A program made the translations under genes and the position numbers. This document shows, in pieces, positions 1 through 9,393 of a stretch of 21,583 bases of DNA; positions within the stretch are counted from its first letter, which is position 1, and the number at the start of each line of letters is the position of its first letter. Under the pieces are notes generated by a model. It did no database searches. It saw nothing but the letters and a program-made list of their open reading frames with translations, and was not told the origin of the DNA. This DNA comes from Gnetum montanum (lineage: Eukaryota; Streptophyta; Gnetopsida; Gnetales; Gnetaceae). The stretch is taken from NCBI GenBank assembly GCA_015680685.1, contig MNCI01030147.1:1-21583 (forward strand), read 5' to 3'.

Positions 1-529
1 ACGAATAATTGAATCTTAAAGAATTCAAAAAATTGTAACCTATGAAGAGAAAATAGATACTTATGAAGATCTTAGATAGTTTCATGGACTTGGGTTATGG
101 GTCTTCTCCTATTTTAGCATGATCTCTCTCTATGGCTTCTTCTCTTAGATGTTTGTAATGCAATTGGATGGTTTCTAAGGAAAAGATTGCTAGGTATTTA
201 TACTCATAAGGGTATGCTAGGGTTTTATCATTGAGAAATCCAAATGAACAATTAAAGTCCATAAATCATATGTATCCTAAAACTAAAATGTAAATATCAA
301 ATTGAAATTTTTACTTATGTTCACTGAGATCCCTTGAATTTATTAGACTAGTTTCAGAATTTCCTTTTAGGGATTTTTTAAAATATTTATAACTTAGTTC
401 TACTAGTAGATTGAACTTGTCACTTTGAGTTACTAGCCAAGATCTTTATCTCTAGGCTAATATCTCATTGTTGGTCATAAGGTTGGTTCTCAAATCACTT
501 TTTAGTTACCAATGTATAAGTTATTTAGA
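1..529 (-). promoter_or_regulatory. Flanking DNA with a promoter-like stretch, possibly part of a Copia-type LTR
   Basis: No credible ORF is present. On the minus strand a TATA box (TATAAATA) lies at about 202-195, preceded by a telo-box-like AAACCCTA at 225-218. Downstream on that strand the sequence is CT- and GA-rich, like a plant 5' leader. The same strand across the gypsy insertion begins TGTTGGACC at 12871-12863, a start typical of Copia LTRs, about 370 bp before this TATA box once the insertion is subtracted. Seen: the TATA and telo-box strings. Inferred: that this is the U3/R of a Copia-like LTR or an ordinary plant promoter. I cannot tell which. Confidence 0.3.
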
Positions 530-534
530 AGCTA
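530..534. repeat. Target-site duplication AGCTA, left copy
   Basis: The five bases AGCTA directly precede the LTR start TGATGAG at 535. The same five bases follow the far LTR end at 12832-12836. A 5-bp duplication is the normal footprint of Ty3/gypsy integration, so both outer LTR ends are original and the element has not recombined with another copy at its ends. Confidence 0.92.
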
Positions 535-1307
535 TGATGAGTAGTTAGGTACCCATACACCCAACCATACGAATCACAAAGCATTCGCACATGATCTGGT
601 TGAATTCTATGGACTTTCTAGTTTCTCGCACACTAGTCTTCTAGGAAGTGAACCTTGCCTTAAGGTCATTTGTTGTCTTCCCAATTACACTTGTGACATA
701 CACTAGTATGATTAAGTGTAATTACAAAATCTAATTTTTATCATTTTGTATTTTATGGTTTTGGTATTTAAAGAGAGATAAAGTAATTGGATTAACTAAT
801 TTAATTTAACTAATTAACTAGTATCTAAGTAGTCCTAACATAAGCAACTAGTTCCACTTTCTGCACACATCCTAAACCCATGTATCCATTGCTGGGTTAC
901 CAAGCGTTATGCTACTAGGCATACCAAGCAATAACGCTATTGGGATTACCACGCGAATATGTGTTATGTTCGAAGTAGTCGTACTTATGTGTTTAATCTA
1001 TCTAGCTTATCTTCCTTAATTACTTCATTAGCTTAATTACAGAAAAACATTAAATAAATAATTGAAAATATTAAATGCATAAACGAAACATTTAAGCTAT
1101 CCAGAATGCTGCAAGGTTTATTAAGAAGTTCATCTTTATTACCACAAACACTATCCTACTCATAACAATGATGGAATAAAGATCCATACACTCAATGACT
1201 CCTGTTGTGGGAACTCAAGAAAAATATTCTATCTTTCAAATAGAAAAATTGTTAGAGCTCTGCTACTACTTTGAAAATTCATTCCATAAATGTGGCTGGT
1301 GAGCATG

Positions 1308-1315
1308 TATTTATA
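1308..1315 (-). promoter_or_regulatory. LTR TATA box (3' LTR)
   Basis: TATAAATA on the minus strand. The same octamer at a similar distance (about 109-138 bp) from the LTR start occurs in the other four LTRs: 12693-12686 (minus), 14556-14563, 17692-17699 and 18547-18554 (plus). Its position marks the U3/R transition. Confidence 0.7.
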
Positions 1316-1330
1316 GACCAAGATAGATCT

Positions 1331-1428
1331 CTGCATTGATCAGGCCATGTCAGTGTAATAGACTACATTGATGGGGCCCAGTCGACACAACATACTACAT
1401 TGATGGGGCTCAATCAACGTAATAGACC
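1331..1428 (-). repeat. 32-bp tandem repeats in U3
   Basis: Two adjacent 32-bp units (1355-1386 and 1387-1418) share the core TACATTGATGGGGC followed by CAGTCGAC or CAATCAAC. A third, weaker unit lies at 1331-1354 and a partial one at 1419-1428. The repeats sit upstream of the TATA box on the minus strand, where LTR enhancers usually lie. An enhancer role is inference from position only. Confidence 0.75.
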
Positions 1429-1439
1429 AAAACTCATCA

Positions 1440-1450
1440 TACCCCCACGA
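1440..1450 (-). other. Polypurine tract
   Basis: Directly inside the 3' LTR the plus strand reads TACCCCCACGA, so the coding strand has a purine-rich run TCGTGGGGGTA ending at the LTR boundary. This is the expected site and composition for the primer of plus-strand DNA synthesis. The run is short. Confidence 0.75.
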
Positions 1451-1619
1451 CTAAATGAAAACTCATCGTCAAGTTCTTTACAAGATTGGGAAGGTATGGA
1501 ATTATTAATTGATTTTTGACATAAAAAAACAAAACAACATAGACATAATAGTACTAAGTGCCTAGTGTACAGACCAACACATTACAAAAATTATGGTATT
1601 TATGACACAAAATTGAACA

Positions 1620-4063
1620 CCATGATGTGATTCTTTAAAATTAGATAGCACATTCTTTGATGGAATGAATTTGGTGGAGAAGGTTAGACAATCCCAGGTA
1701 GTGGTGGCATCTAAGGTTCTAAAGGACCTTCATCGACTTTAGGCACATGTAGTGGCTTAGGCGATTATGGTTGTCTTGCTATTGTTGTGACTGTAGGTGG
1801 AAGGTGAAAAGCATCTAATAATGTCTTTAGTTTCTCTTCTTTACTCTTGGGATCATTCATGGTCCATGCATCTTCATCAATGTGGGCTAAGTTTGGAACA
1901 TTCCAAGGACAAAGAAAAATAGGAAATAGCTCTTTAACATTAATAAACTAGGCTACAAATTGCTTGCACTTGATGTCAAATTCTTGGAGTATGTCTTGTA
2001 GCACTTGGTAGTTGTTCATTCATTTGGACAGGTTCTCTACGACTAATCTTTCATTAGTGAATTTTTCTTTGAGAACCTTGAGTTCAACATTTGTCACTAC
2101 AAGCTTTTTCTTGGTGTCTTTATGAGTCTTGAACTCAGCCTTGTAGAATAAGTACGAGTTGGCCAGTTGCTTCTCAAGCTTAGACCATGGTTGTCTAGTA
2201 GTCAGCATTGCTAGGTTTACATAGCAAAGTTTGGATAGCTCCATGTATTCAATCATCTATTCAATTTGCAACTCATTCATGTAGATTTCTACCTTGTTGT
2301 AGGTATCAATCCCATCAATGATGGGTTGCCACATTTCTCTACCTTATTGGAGTTACTAGAGAGCCTCATTAACCTTTGCCTTCGCTAGTTGGATATGCTT
2401 TTCATTTACCTCCTTTTCTAGGTCAACTTGGTCTTTGTAATGATTTTTAACTTCTTCAAATTTTAAAGCCTAGGTGGCAATCTCGATGGCCAATTTCTAG
2501 TGTAAGATGTAGACCTCCTCCATGGAGAGCTTATGATTCTCTTCTACCAATCTCCTTAATTCAACGTTTGACTTGGCAAGTTTCTCCTATTATTGATGGA
2601 TAAATTTTTCTAGCTATTGTTTTTGCACATCAACATTCCGTAAGTGATGATTTTTTGCTATCAAGGACTGATTTTTTGATGCATCTGAGTCAAGTCCTTT
2701 CATACTATGTGAGTTTTAGCTTCTACTATTGAATTATTGAAGACTACTATTACCATTTCTTCCTCAACCCATTTTAGTTGTTCTTGAAGTTGTTGAAAAG
2801 CTTCATCTCATGTCAATGTAGGATTGATAAAAGTAGGGTTGGTAATTCGGGCATGTAACTCGACAACTTCTATGACTAAGCTTTGATTGTATGCTTGAGT
2901 TATTTCAAGTTGCCCTTCTAAGATGAGACACCTACCCTTTGCCTCTAGCAGCTCTGATTGGGTTATAGTGATAATATTTGGAAAATCAAAGATATTCGAA
3001 ATCAGTTGCCTAGTTCCCACTAGTCAGTGTAGAAGTTTTTCATGCTAGGCTACATTCAATTGTCCCTTGATTGTCCTTGCAGATTCCTATACATTTCTTA
3101 GTGTAGAAACATCTATTTTAGGTGTTGTAGGTATATTTAATGCCTCAACAACTTAATTAGTAATGATCTCTGCTATTTTCTCTTACCCTTAGTGCTGCAT
3201 CACCAATACGGTTGCCTCTTCAACCTCCTCCAAGTGCATTGAAAAGGAAGCAACATTCCTAGAGATTTCTAGAAATAGATGATGCTGAGAGAGAGACACT
3301 ATCACTTCTCAAGAACTTGGATTTAACCTCACAGGAATTTGCATTTTTTGGGTAGATAGCATTGATTTACGTCCCTCTATCTGGCTTATTGTACGAGCCT
3401 TAGTCTGTACATAGATGGGTCTCCATGACTAATTCCTACTTGCTGCTCTCATTGTTGCAAGAGCTACTCTCAAATTTTTTACATGTGCTCAACCACACTA
3501 CAAGCCTTTGGTGTTTGCTCATGAGTAGGTGACGGAGGTGGTCATTATTGTTCCTCTTATGTGGTCATGGTAGACATCTTATCCTTCATCATCTTGGCCC
3601 ATGAAGCATTAGGAGCATGCCTAAGTATATGATTTACGTAGTGGACTATTCTTGTCCTTTTGCACAATTTTTTGATTAGGTAGGGAAAAGGCAGGGTCTT
3701 TCTTCCACATTCATTCTCCCTAAAGAGCTTCTCTATTTCTAGAAAGATTAGTTGTGGAAAATTTGTTGGAAATTTTTCGCTTAGAGGAGTGCATGCTTGG
3801 GTGGAGCAGGTTGTCACCTTACTGGACCTCACTATTGAATTGAGGTGGTAGGATGCTATCTTAAAATAGACTCACTCTGCTAGTGTAAGTGTGCCAAATT
3901 CTTTGCAATCAACCCCATAACATCGTTGAGTCCATTCCTTCTTTGCTCTGGGATTGGCTTATGTTGATAGCTCTACCAACTATGTTCCTACATCAGGAAA
4001 CCCAAGGACCTATGCAATGGCTTCTACTAAGTAAGATACTTGAATATCCAAAGTGTTCAATGG
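1620..4063 (-). pseudogene. Extra ORF downstream of pol: plant-transposon-like domain plus coiled coils, decayed
   Basis: Sense-strand coding remains lie 3' of the integrase. From about 4063 to 3557 one frame can be followed with only a few internal stops. It includes KKEWTQRCYGVDCKEF (about 3945-3898) and GRKTLPFPYLIKKLC (about 3710-3650), which resemble the putative plant transposon protein domain of Athila-type env-like ORFs; that match is from memory. A proline-rich hinge follows (about 3545-3510). Two segments rich in Leu, Glu and Lys with coiled-coil periodicity follow at 3020-2808 and 2256-2020. A less structured tail reaches about 1620. I see no clear signal peptide or membrane segment, so an envelope function is not supported. 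Stops are spread throughout, so no product is expected. Confidence 0.6.
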
Positions 4064-5522
4064 TATTTATACTATTTTTGATTTACATTACCGGAGCCTC
4101 ATGATGTAGCTATTGACCATCATTGACTTGATTAAAACTTGAAAATTACAAAGATATTTTAAATAAAATTAGGGTCAAATGGAAGCCTAAATAGCCACAA
4201 ACATGATGAAAATGTGAGAAGAGGGTGTTGAAGTCCCAAAAATTAAGAAACTTAGGAAAATGATAAAATGGGGAGGAAAATGATAGTTCAAGGAGCATAG
4301 AGTGGTTTGCATAAAGGAATATGTGAAAGATAGGATTGTAACAATGTCAAAGGTAAGGGACTTAACTAACCAAACCAAGACATATGCAAGTGGGTCCTCC
4401 TCATAGTAGGAATATGCCCTTGTTACCCTTGCATAACCCCAACTAAGGAGTCTGTGGGACCCACATTTGATTAATGGTCATGAAAAGTTAAGGACCAACC
4501 AACAAGAATCTATCCAAGAATTCCAACATGTCAAACTAAGACATCAAGCATAACATAAAAACCAACAGTGAGGTGAGTTATGGTAGCATGAATGGATGAT
4601 TGAGAAAGTGGTGTGAAATCTTGAATTAAGGTTATAAGAACTCCCTTGTTGAATATGTGTTTAAAATGACCTGAGAAGATCCATCCTAAGTCTAGTTAAA
4701 AATCGGCATCTTTCAATGAATTTGCATTGCCACTCCAAGACCGATCTACTCACCCAAGACATGAAAGTGCTTCCATAAAACAACCGCCATTCCAAAAAGA
4801 GAAGAAAAGAGAAGTAGGAAGTGAGAGATAGGGCCTTAGTTGGAGGGGACCTTTAGGCATGGGTGCATGTCTTTCTAGTTCCATAACTAGTGCTTGTAGC
4901 TCATTTATTTGTCTAAGGGGTGTGCTTTGAATTTCCATCATGTTTTTTTTTGAAATGGGAACCACACCATGCAAAGACTTATTCGTTTATTATGTCTAAG
5001 GGGTATGCTTTGAATTCTTNGTGTCTTCCCACTAGTGGTTGGAATGGAATGGTAAGAAGTTCATGAAAAAAACCCAAGAACTCAAGTAAGAAAAATAGTA
5101 CAAGAAGTATCGAGTCCCCTTGAAGTCACACCCTCTACAAACCTTTGAATCTTTCCAAATTTTGGAACTACCAAGGTTACCAATTGATTAAAAATTTCTT
5201 TAATGGAAGGGACCTCAAACTCCCAGAACAAGGAAAAACATAGAGTTTATTGGATGGGTAGATGATGTGAACTCACTGCTTGTTCCATGAAAAATAAACC
5301 ATGTCATAGTCATCAGACATCAGAATTCAAAAATAGAAACCAGACATTAACAACCACAATATTAAGCATAAACCATCATTAGTAAACAATAATAGTGGCA
5401 TTGTGTCCTATGACAATAAAGCACTTTTATTAGAAAAAATAATGAAAAGTCATACTTAAAAAAAACAAAATAAAGTAAAATATATGAGAAAGTTTAAAAT
5501 AATCAAGAAAGGTTCAAAGGTA
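4064..5522 (-). other. Long spacer between pol and the extra ORF
   Basis: About 1.45 kb inside the element with no convincing conserved coding. One minus-strand stretch at 4974-4750 is open for 74 codons and includes the helical segment INELQALVMELER; it may be a remnant of coding or leader sequence but I cannot assign it. The region is T-rich on the coding strand. It contains an ambiguous base at 5020 next to a short direct repeat. Long non-coding spacers after pol are common in the larger plant gypsy elements. Confidence 0.5.
4906..5016. repeat. Short direct repeat beside an ambiguous base
   Basis: GTCTAAGGGGTGTGCTTTGA (4911-4930) recurs as GTCTAAGGGGTATGCTTTGA (4994-5013), 83 bp apart, with one mismatch. 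The match extends a little on both sides. An N lies at 5020, just past the second copy. It may be a real small duplication or an assembly or sequencing problem at this point. Confidence 0.65.
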
Positions 5523-5639
5523 CTAATGATGGTGCAAAATTGAAAAAAATTTGAAAATAAAAAATTTGTAAAATAAATAACTTGTAAAATCAAAAACATG
5601 AAAAACACAAGGTAGAAAAACTAAGTCATATGGATCATT

Positions 5640-6944
5640 AGCACAGATGGCCATCTTCCCCATGACTAAGTTGGAATGAGGAGATTTCAAAAATGGAACA
5701 TGGTTGTCCATCTGTTGAGGTGGTAGTTGCATTGGCTTGTCTTGGCTCTAGGAAAGGTTTTACTTGCTTGATGTTGACCAACTAATTTTTATTTGGGCTT
5801 TCAGGTTTGTAGATTATCATGTCCCCAGAGGCAAAGGTTTGATTAATTATATAAGGTCCATTCTCCAATGTTTGGAATTTTTTTGGGGTACATGTGTGGG
5901 GTTCCAATAGAGAATCTTATCTCTTTGTCAAAATGTTGCTTTCCATATTTTGAGGTTATGATGTTTCTTGTTGAATGCCTTGTGCACGTCATTCAAAGAT
6001 AGGGCCACCAATTGATTTTCATCTAGCACATTTAGGTTGATCAATCTTTTCTTTTGTGCTAGACTTAGGTCAAGATCTAGATCATAAGTTGTTGAGAGTG
6101 TATAGAGCTTAGATTGGATTGGGAGCATCAAATGTTTTCCATACACTAACTCATAGGAAGAGTGGTCAATAGGGAGTTTTCATGTTAAGTGATAGGTTGA
6201 GAGGGCATCGTTGCGTTTGGTGCTCTAATCTCTCCTATGTTTTCTTATGGTTCTTGTTAAGATCTTTGTGATCTCTCAGTTAGTTACCTCTACTTAATTG
6301 TTGGCTTGGGGTTGGTAGGGTGTTATTAATTTATGTTCAAACCCCAAGCATTGCATCAACTTTCTAAAAGTGTCACCTATGAAATGAGTTCCATAGTCAA
6401 AAATTAGTGTTCATGGAAACCCAAACCTATTTACAATATTTTGTTGTATAAATCTAGCTACAGTGGATGATGTACAATTAGTAATGGCTACTACTTCTAC
6501 CTATTTTGTGCAGTAGTCAACTGCTATGATAATATAGGCCTTTTCATTGGACATGGGTGTGATTGGAAACATGCAATCAATGTCCCATATGTCAAAAGGC
6601 TTTAGTGGTTAAATCCACTATTGAGGATCTTCCATTCAAGTGGTCATCCCACCATCTTGTTGACAACATTTACACATATGAACAAACTGAGGGGCATCCC
6701 TAAGAATTGTAGGCAAATATTATCCTACCATCAGGATTTTTATGGTTGTGCATCTCCCTACATAGTGGCCTCCATAAGGTCCTTCGTGAGCATCTTGGAG
6801 AACGCATAGTTGATCTTCATTAGGGACACACCAATGAATTAGGCCATCAGTGCACACCTTGTAAAAGTGTCCATTGATTTCCATGAAGTATTTGACCCAA
6901 TGAAGAAATTGTTGCTTCTTTTTAAAGTCAAGATCTTGTGGCAT
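5640..6944 (-). pseudogene. Integrase remnant with conserved zinc finger and DX35E spacing
   Basis: The N-terminal zinc finger shows HEGPYGGH (6788-6765) and, after a stop, HMCKCCQQ (about 6677-6654), giving the two His and two Cys of the H2C2 finger. The catalytic core retains the first Asp in IWDIDCMF (codon 6578-6576), the second in IFDYGTHF (6398-6396) and the Glu in VEVTN (6290-6288). The last two are separated by exactly 35 codons. The C-terminal region includes YGKHLMLPIQS and the segment up to 5928, and beyond it a piece resembling the usual C-terminal barrel. Stops interrupt the core. No chromodomain was recognised. Confidence 0.88.
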
Positions 6945-7079
6945 GTCTTGAGTGAGAAGAGAGGTGTGGATGCTATTATACCATGTTGTTTCTATGGGTG
7001 TTTTATCATTTAGTGCTCTTATAAAGAGGAGTTCGTATGAAAACTAATCAAAGAGGGCTCTCCATCCCTTTATTATCCA

Positions 7080-7434
7080 ATCTTAAGTGAGAGAGGTGGT
7101 CAAAGATCATATTTTTGATCCCTTTTCAATCTATCATTGTGAGATTGAATTCCTACAAGATCACAAACCACCATATGATACGAGGCCTCACTGTTGGCTT
7201 GTTCATGAGGAAGCGGGTTGCACTGTGGCCCTTGTGCACAAATACTTTGTAGTCAAGCACATAGTACTTGAACTTTTCAAGAGCATACACCACATCCATT
7301 AGTTCTTTTTTCATGGTGGTGTAATTTAATTGTGCTCCCATAATGCTTTAGCTTGTGTAGTGGATGTAGTATGGACATTACTTATCATTCAACTATGTGA
7401 GCATTGCTTCTAGGACATATTTAGATGCATTCAT
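7080..7434 (-). pseudogene. RNase H domain remnant
   Basis: It begins MNASKYVLEAML (7434-7399), where the family has a catalytic Asp at the second shown position; here it is Asn. After two stops, the open stretch 7341-7153 includes NYTTMKKELMDVVYALEKF, keeping the Glu of the second motif, and VFVHKGHSATRFL, in which the usual Asp before His is Gly. At least two metal-binding positions are thus lost. The domain would have removed RNA from the RNA:DNA hybrid during replication. Confidence 0.82.
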
Positions 7435-7439
7435 GGTGA

Positions 7440-8600
7440 TGTGGAATGACCTAGATCATTTTGGTGCTTATAGAATTGGTGTTTCTATGAGTTTCTCTTT
7501 TAACTACTAAAATGCATGTTCACATTCCTTGGTCCAAAAAAAAGGTGCATCTCTTTTTGTAAGCTCTACCAATAGTTTTATGATCTTAGAGAAATTATTT
7601 ATGAATCACCAGTAGTAGCATGTGTATCCAAGGAATGATCTAATGTCTTTGACTATCTTTGGTTGATTTGTAATTCCTTAGATGACGCTTATCCTTTTTT
7701 GGTATACTTCAATCCCTTCTTGTGAAATTTGGTGCCCCAAAATAATGCCTTCTTGGATCATGAGATGAATCTTCTACTAATTGAGCCATAGATTTGTTTC
7801 AACACATCTCTTCATTACTTGTTTAAGGTGGTCCAAGGCTTACTCAAATCTAGTTCCATAGGTGGAGAACTCATCCATGAAGACTTCCATACCACTACTA
7901 ATGTGCTGTTGGAAAATACTAAGGACTAGGCATTAAAATGTTGTAGGGACATTGCACAAACCAAATGACATCTTACAATATGCAAAATTTTCCTAGGGAC
8001 TCATGAATGTTGTCTTGGCTTAATCTTTTAGCATAATTTAGATTTGGTTATAACCACTATAACCATCTAAGAAGTTATAATAGCAATGCTTGGATATGGT
8101 GTCCAACACTTAATCCACAAATGGTAATGAAAAATGATCTTTAAACTTGTCATATTCAATAACTTGAAATTAATACATACTTTCCACTTGCCATCTTTCT
8201 TTGGTACAATTACAAGTGGGCTAACCCACTCACTATCCATGATGGGGTAGCTAAACCCTACCTTGAGGAGTTTCTCTATTTTCTCCTTGATGATTTTCTT
8301 CAATTTGGGGTTTAGCTACCTCTATGGTAACCTTCTTGGCTTCATGGCTAGGTTGGTGTAAATGTGATGTTGAAATATCCATGGATCAATTTCTGTTAGC
8401 TTGGGATATGACCAAGCAAAGGCTATTGGCCATTTGCTAACCATCTTTTTATTTAGGAGCAAGTTTGGCATTGATTATGACTAATTTATCATTATTTAAA
8501 AATGCATATTCCATGCCATTCAATAGAGTTTTCAGCTCTAGGGGCTCTTGCTTGAAGTTATTAGGGATTTCCAACTCTCCCAATAGGTATCGTCATTTTC
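7440..8600 (-). pseudogene. Reverse transcriptase domain remnant
   Basis: Upstream pieces ELKTLLNGMEYAFL (about 8564-8520) and the fingers segment EKIEKLLKVGFSYPI then SEWVSPLVIVPKKDGKW (8290-8190) are typical of plant gypsy RT. A frameshift separates this from YYNFLDGYSGYNQI (8082-8041), which carries the first catalytic Asp. The second motif, normally with two adjacent Asp, reads FMDEF at 7881-7867, so the second Asp is Glu. The thumb/connection piece RSFLGYTCYYW follows near 7640. Stops lie between these blocks. The fingers lack the insertion I associate with classical Athila RT, so the exact lineage is open. Confidence 0.88.
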
Positions 8601-8774
8601 ATCATCAAAGAGTTGGCGATGAACTTGCTCAAGTTCATCCATGCTTCCAACATAAGCACATGTTAGGCTCTCAATTGGTTCCATGCATAATGTGTTACTA
8701 TTTGAGTTAGCTATTAGCCATTGGGTTCCCTATTTTGTGGTTGCTACTTATAGACACCTTTGAATATATGTTTC

Positions 8775-9240
8775 TTATGCACATTGCTTACATGCTTTGA
8801 TGTATGTACTTTTGATAGACCAAATCTTTCGCATGAAATTACACCCATTATTACTATATGCAATGCATGGAATACACTTCTTCTTTAACTTTACAAATTT
8901 ATTTTCCTTGGAGATTTCCAAGGAGAAGTCCCTTATGCTTGTACGTGCGTTGGCCATGCTTAACCAAGCCCTTCCCATAATGATGGGGAAGTCACCTTTG
9001 TAGTTTTCAATATTGATCACTAGAAAATTAGTAGGATAGGACCACCCACTTACTATGCTCACAATGTCCTTCACTAATCCCAAAGGAATAGTGACTGATT
9101 AGTCTACCAATTCAAGATGAATGTTGCTCTTCTTTAGAGGTGATAGGTTCTAGGCCCTATACATGTGATGGGAGATGAGATTGACACCAGAACTAGAATT
9201 AAGAAGAGCCTTGCATGGCTCATGTCTAGTAATGTACAAG
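8775..9240 (-). pseudogene. Aspartic protease domain remnant
   Basis: The segment at 9206-9177 reads LLNSSSGVNL, which lines up with the active-site region of plant gypsy proteases, where the family has an Asp at the third position; here it is Asn. About 35 residues on, after a stop, an open stretch (9083-8775) has the domain body and the conserved C-terminal turn FPIIMGRAWL near 8980. The active-site change is a G-to-A type substitution. The domain would have cut the Gag-Pol precursor. Loss of the catalytic Asp and the internal stop make it inactive. Confidence 0.75.
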
Positions 9241-9393
9241 TAAATGAGTGGACTTCTTGGGCTAGATCTTCTCATGAAAATATTACTAGCCTTGATCTAA
9301 TCAGAAACAACATGAGTTAGATCATAGTGCAGATTTGGGGTAGCATTTGGTTTGAAGGGCACTTGAAGGTATTTGATGCAAAGGATGAGAGTA

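Larger units (their letters stand above)
535..1439 (-). repeat. 3' LTR of the minus-strand element
   Basis: It starts TGATGAG and ends CTCATCA on the plus strand, 905 bp. It matches 11919-12831 along its whole length, for example the shared blocks around the strings ACATGATCTGGTTGAATT and GAAAACATTAAATAAATAAT-like segments. On its own strand it contains a TATA box (TATAAATA, 1315-1308) about 124 bp from the LTR start, 32-bp U3 repeats (1331-1428) and a cluster of TGGTAAYCC-type repeats (about 885-957). It keeps several CpGs that are TG or CA in the other LTR. Confidence 0.95.
5523..9240 (-). pseudogene. pol: pol remnant: protease, reverse transcriptase, RNase H, integrase
   Basis: The minus strand encodes, in order, recognisable pieces of a Ty3/gypsy Pol polyprotein: protease (about 9240-8775), reverse transcriptase (about 8600-7440), RNase H (about 7434-7080) and integrase (6944 to about 5640). 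No frame stays open beyond about 100 codons; stops and frame changes occur in every domain. Integrase lying after RNase H separates it from Copia elements. The protein would have processed Gag-Pol, copied element RNA into DNA and inserted it in the genome. The reading runs to a stop near 5523, but the true pol end is uncertain because the final hundred or so bases are low-complexity. Confidence 0.9.

Noticed and set aside
508-528. Similarity between CTAAATAACTATGTTGG (near 12870-12886, minus) and CTAAATAACTTATACATTGG (528-509, minus)
   Set aside because: Too short and AT-rich to separate from chance.
4187-4378. 63-codon minus-strand stretch rich in hydrophobic residues, as a membrane or envelope segment
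   Set aside because: T-rich spacer DNA gives Phe/Leu/Ile-rich translations by chance; there is no supporting conserved context.
7087-7302. Plus-strand ORF in the RNase H region
   Set aside because: Antisense shadow; the minus strand has recognisable RNase H motifs in the same place.
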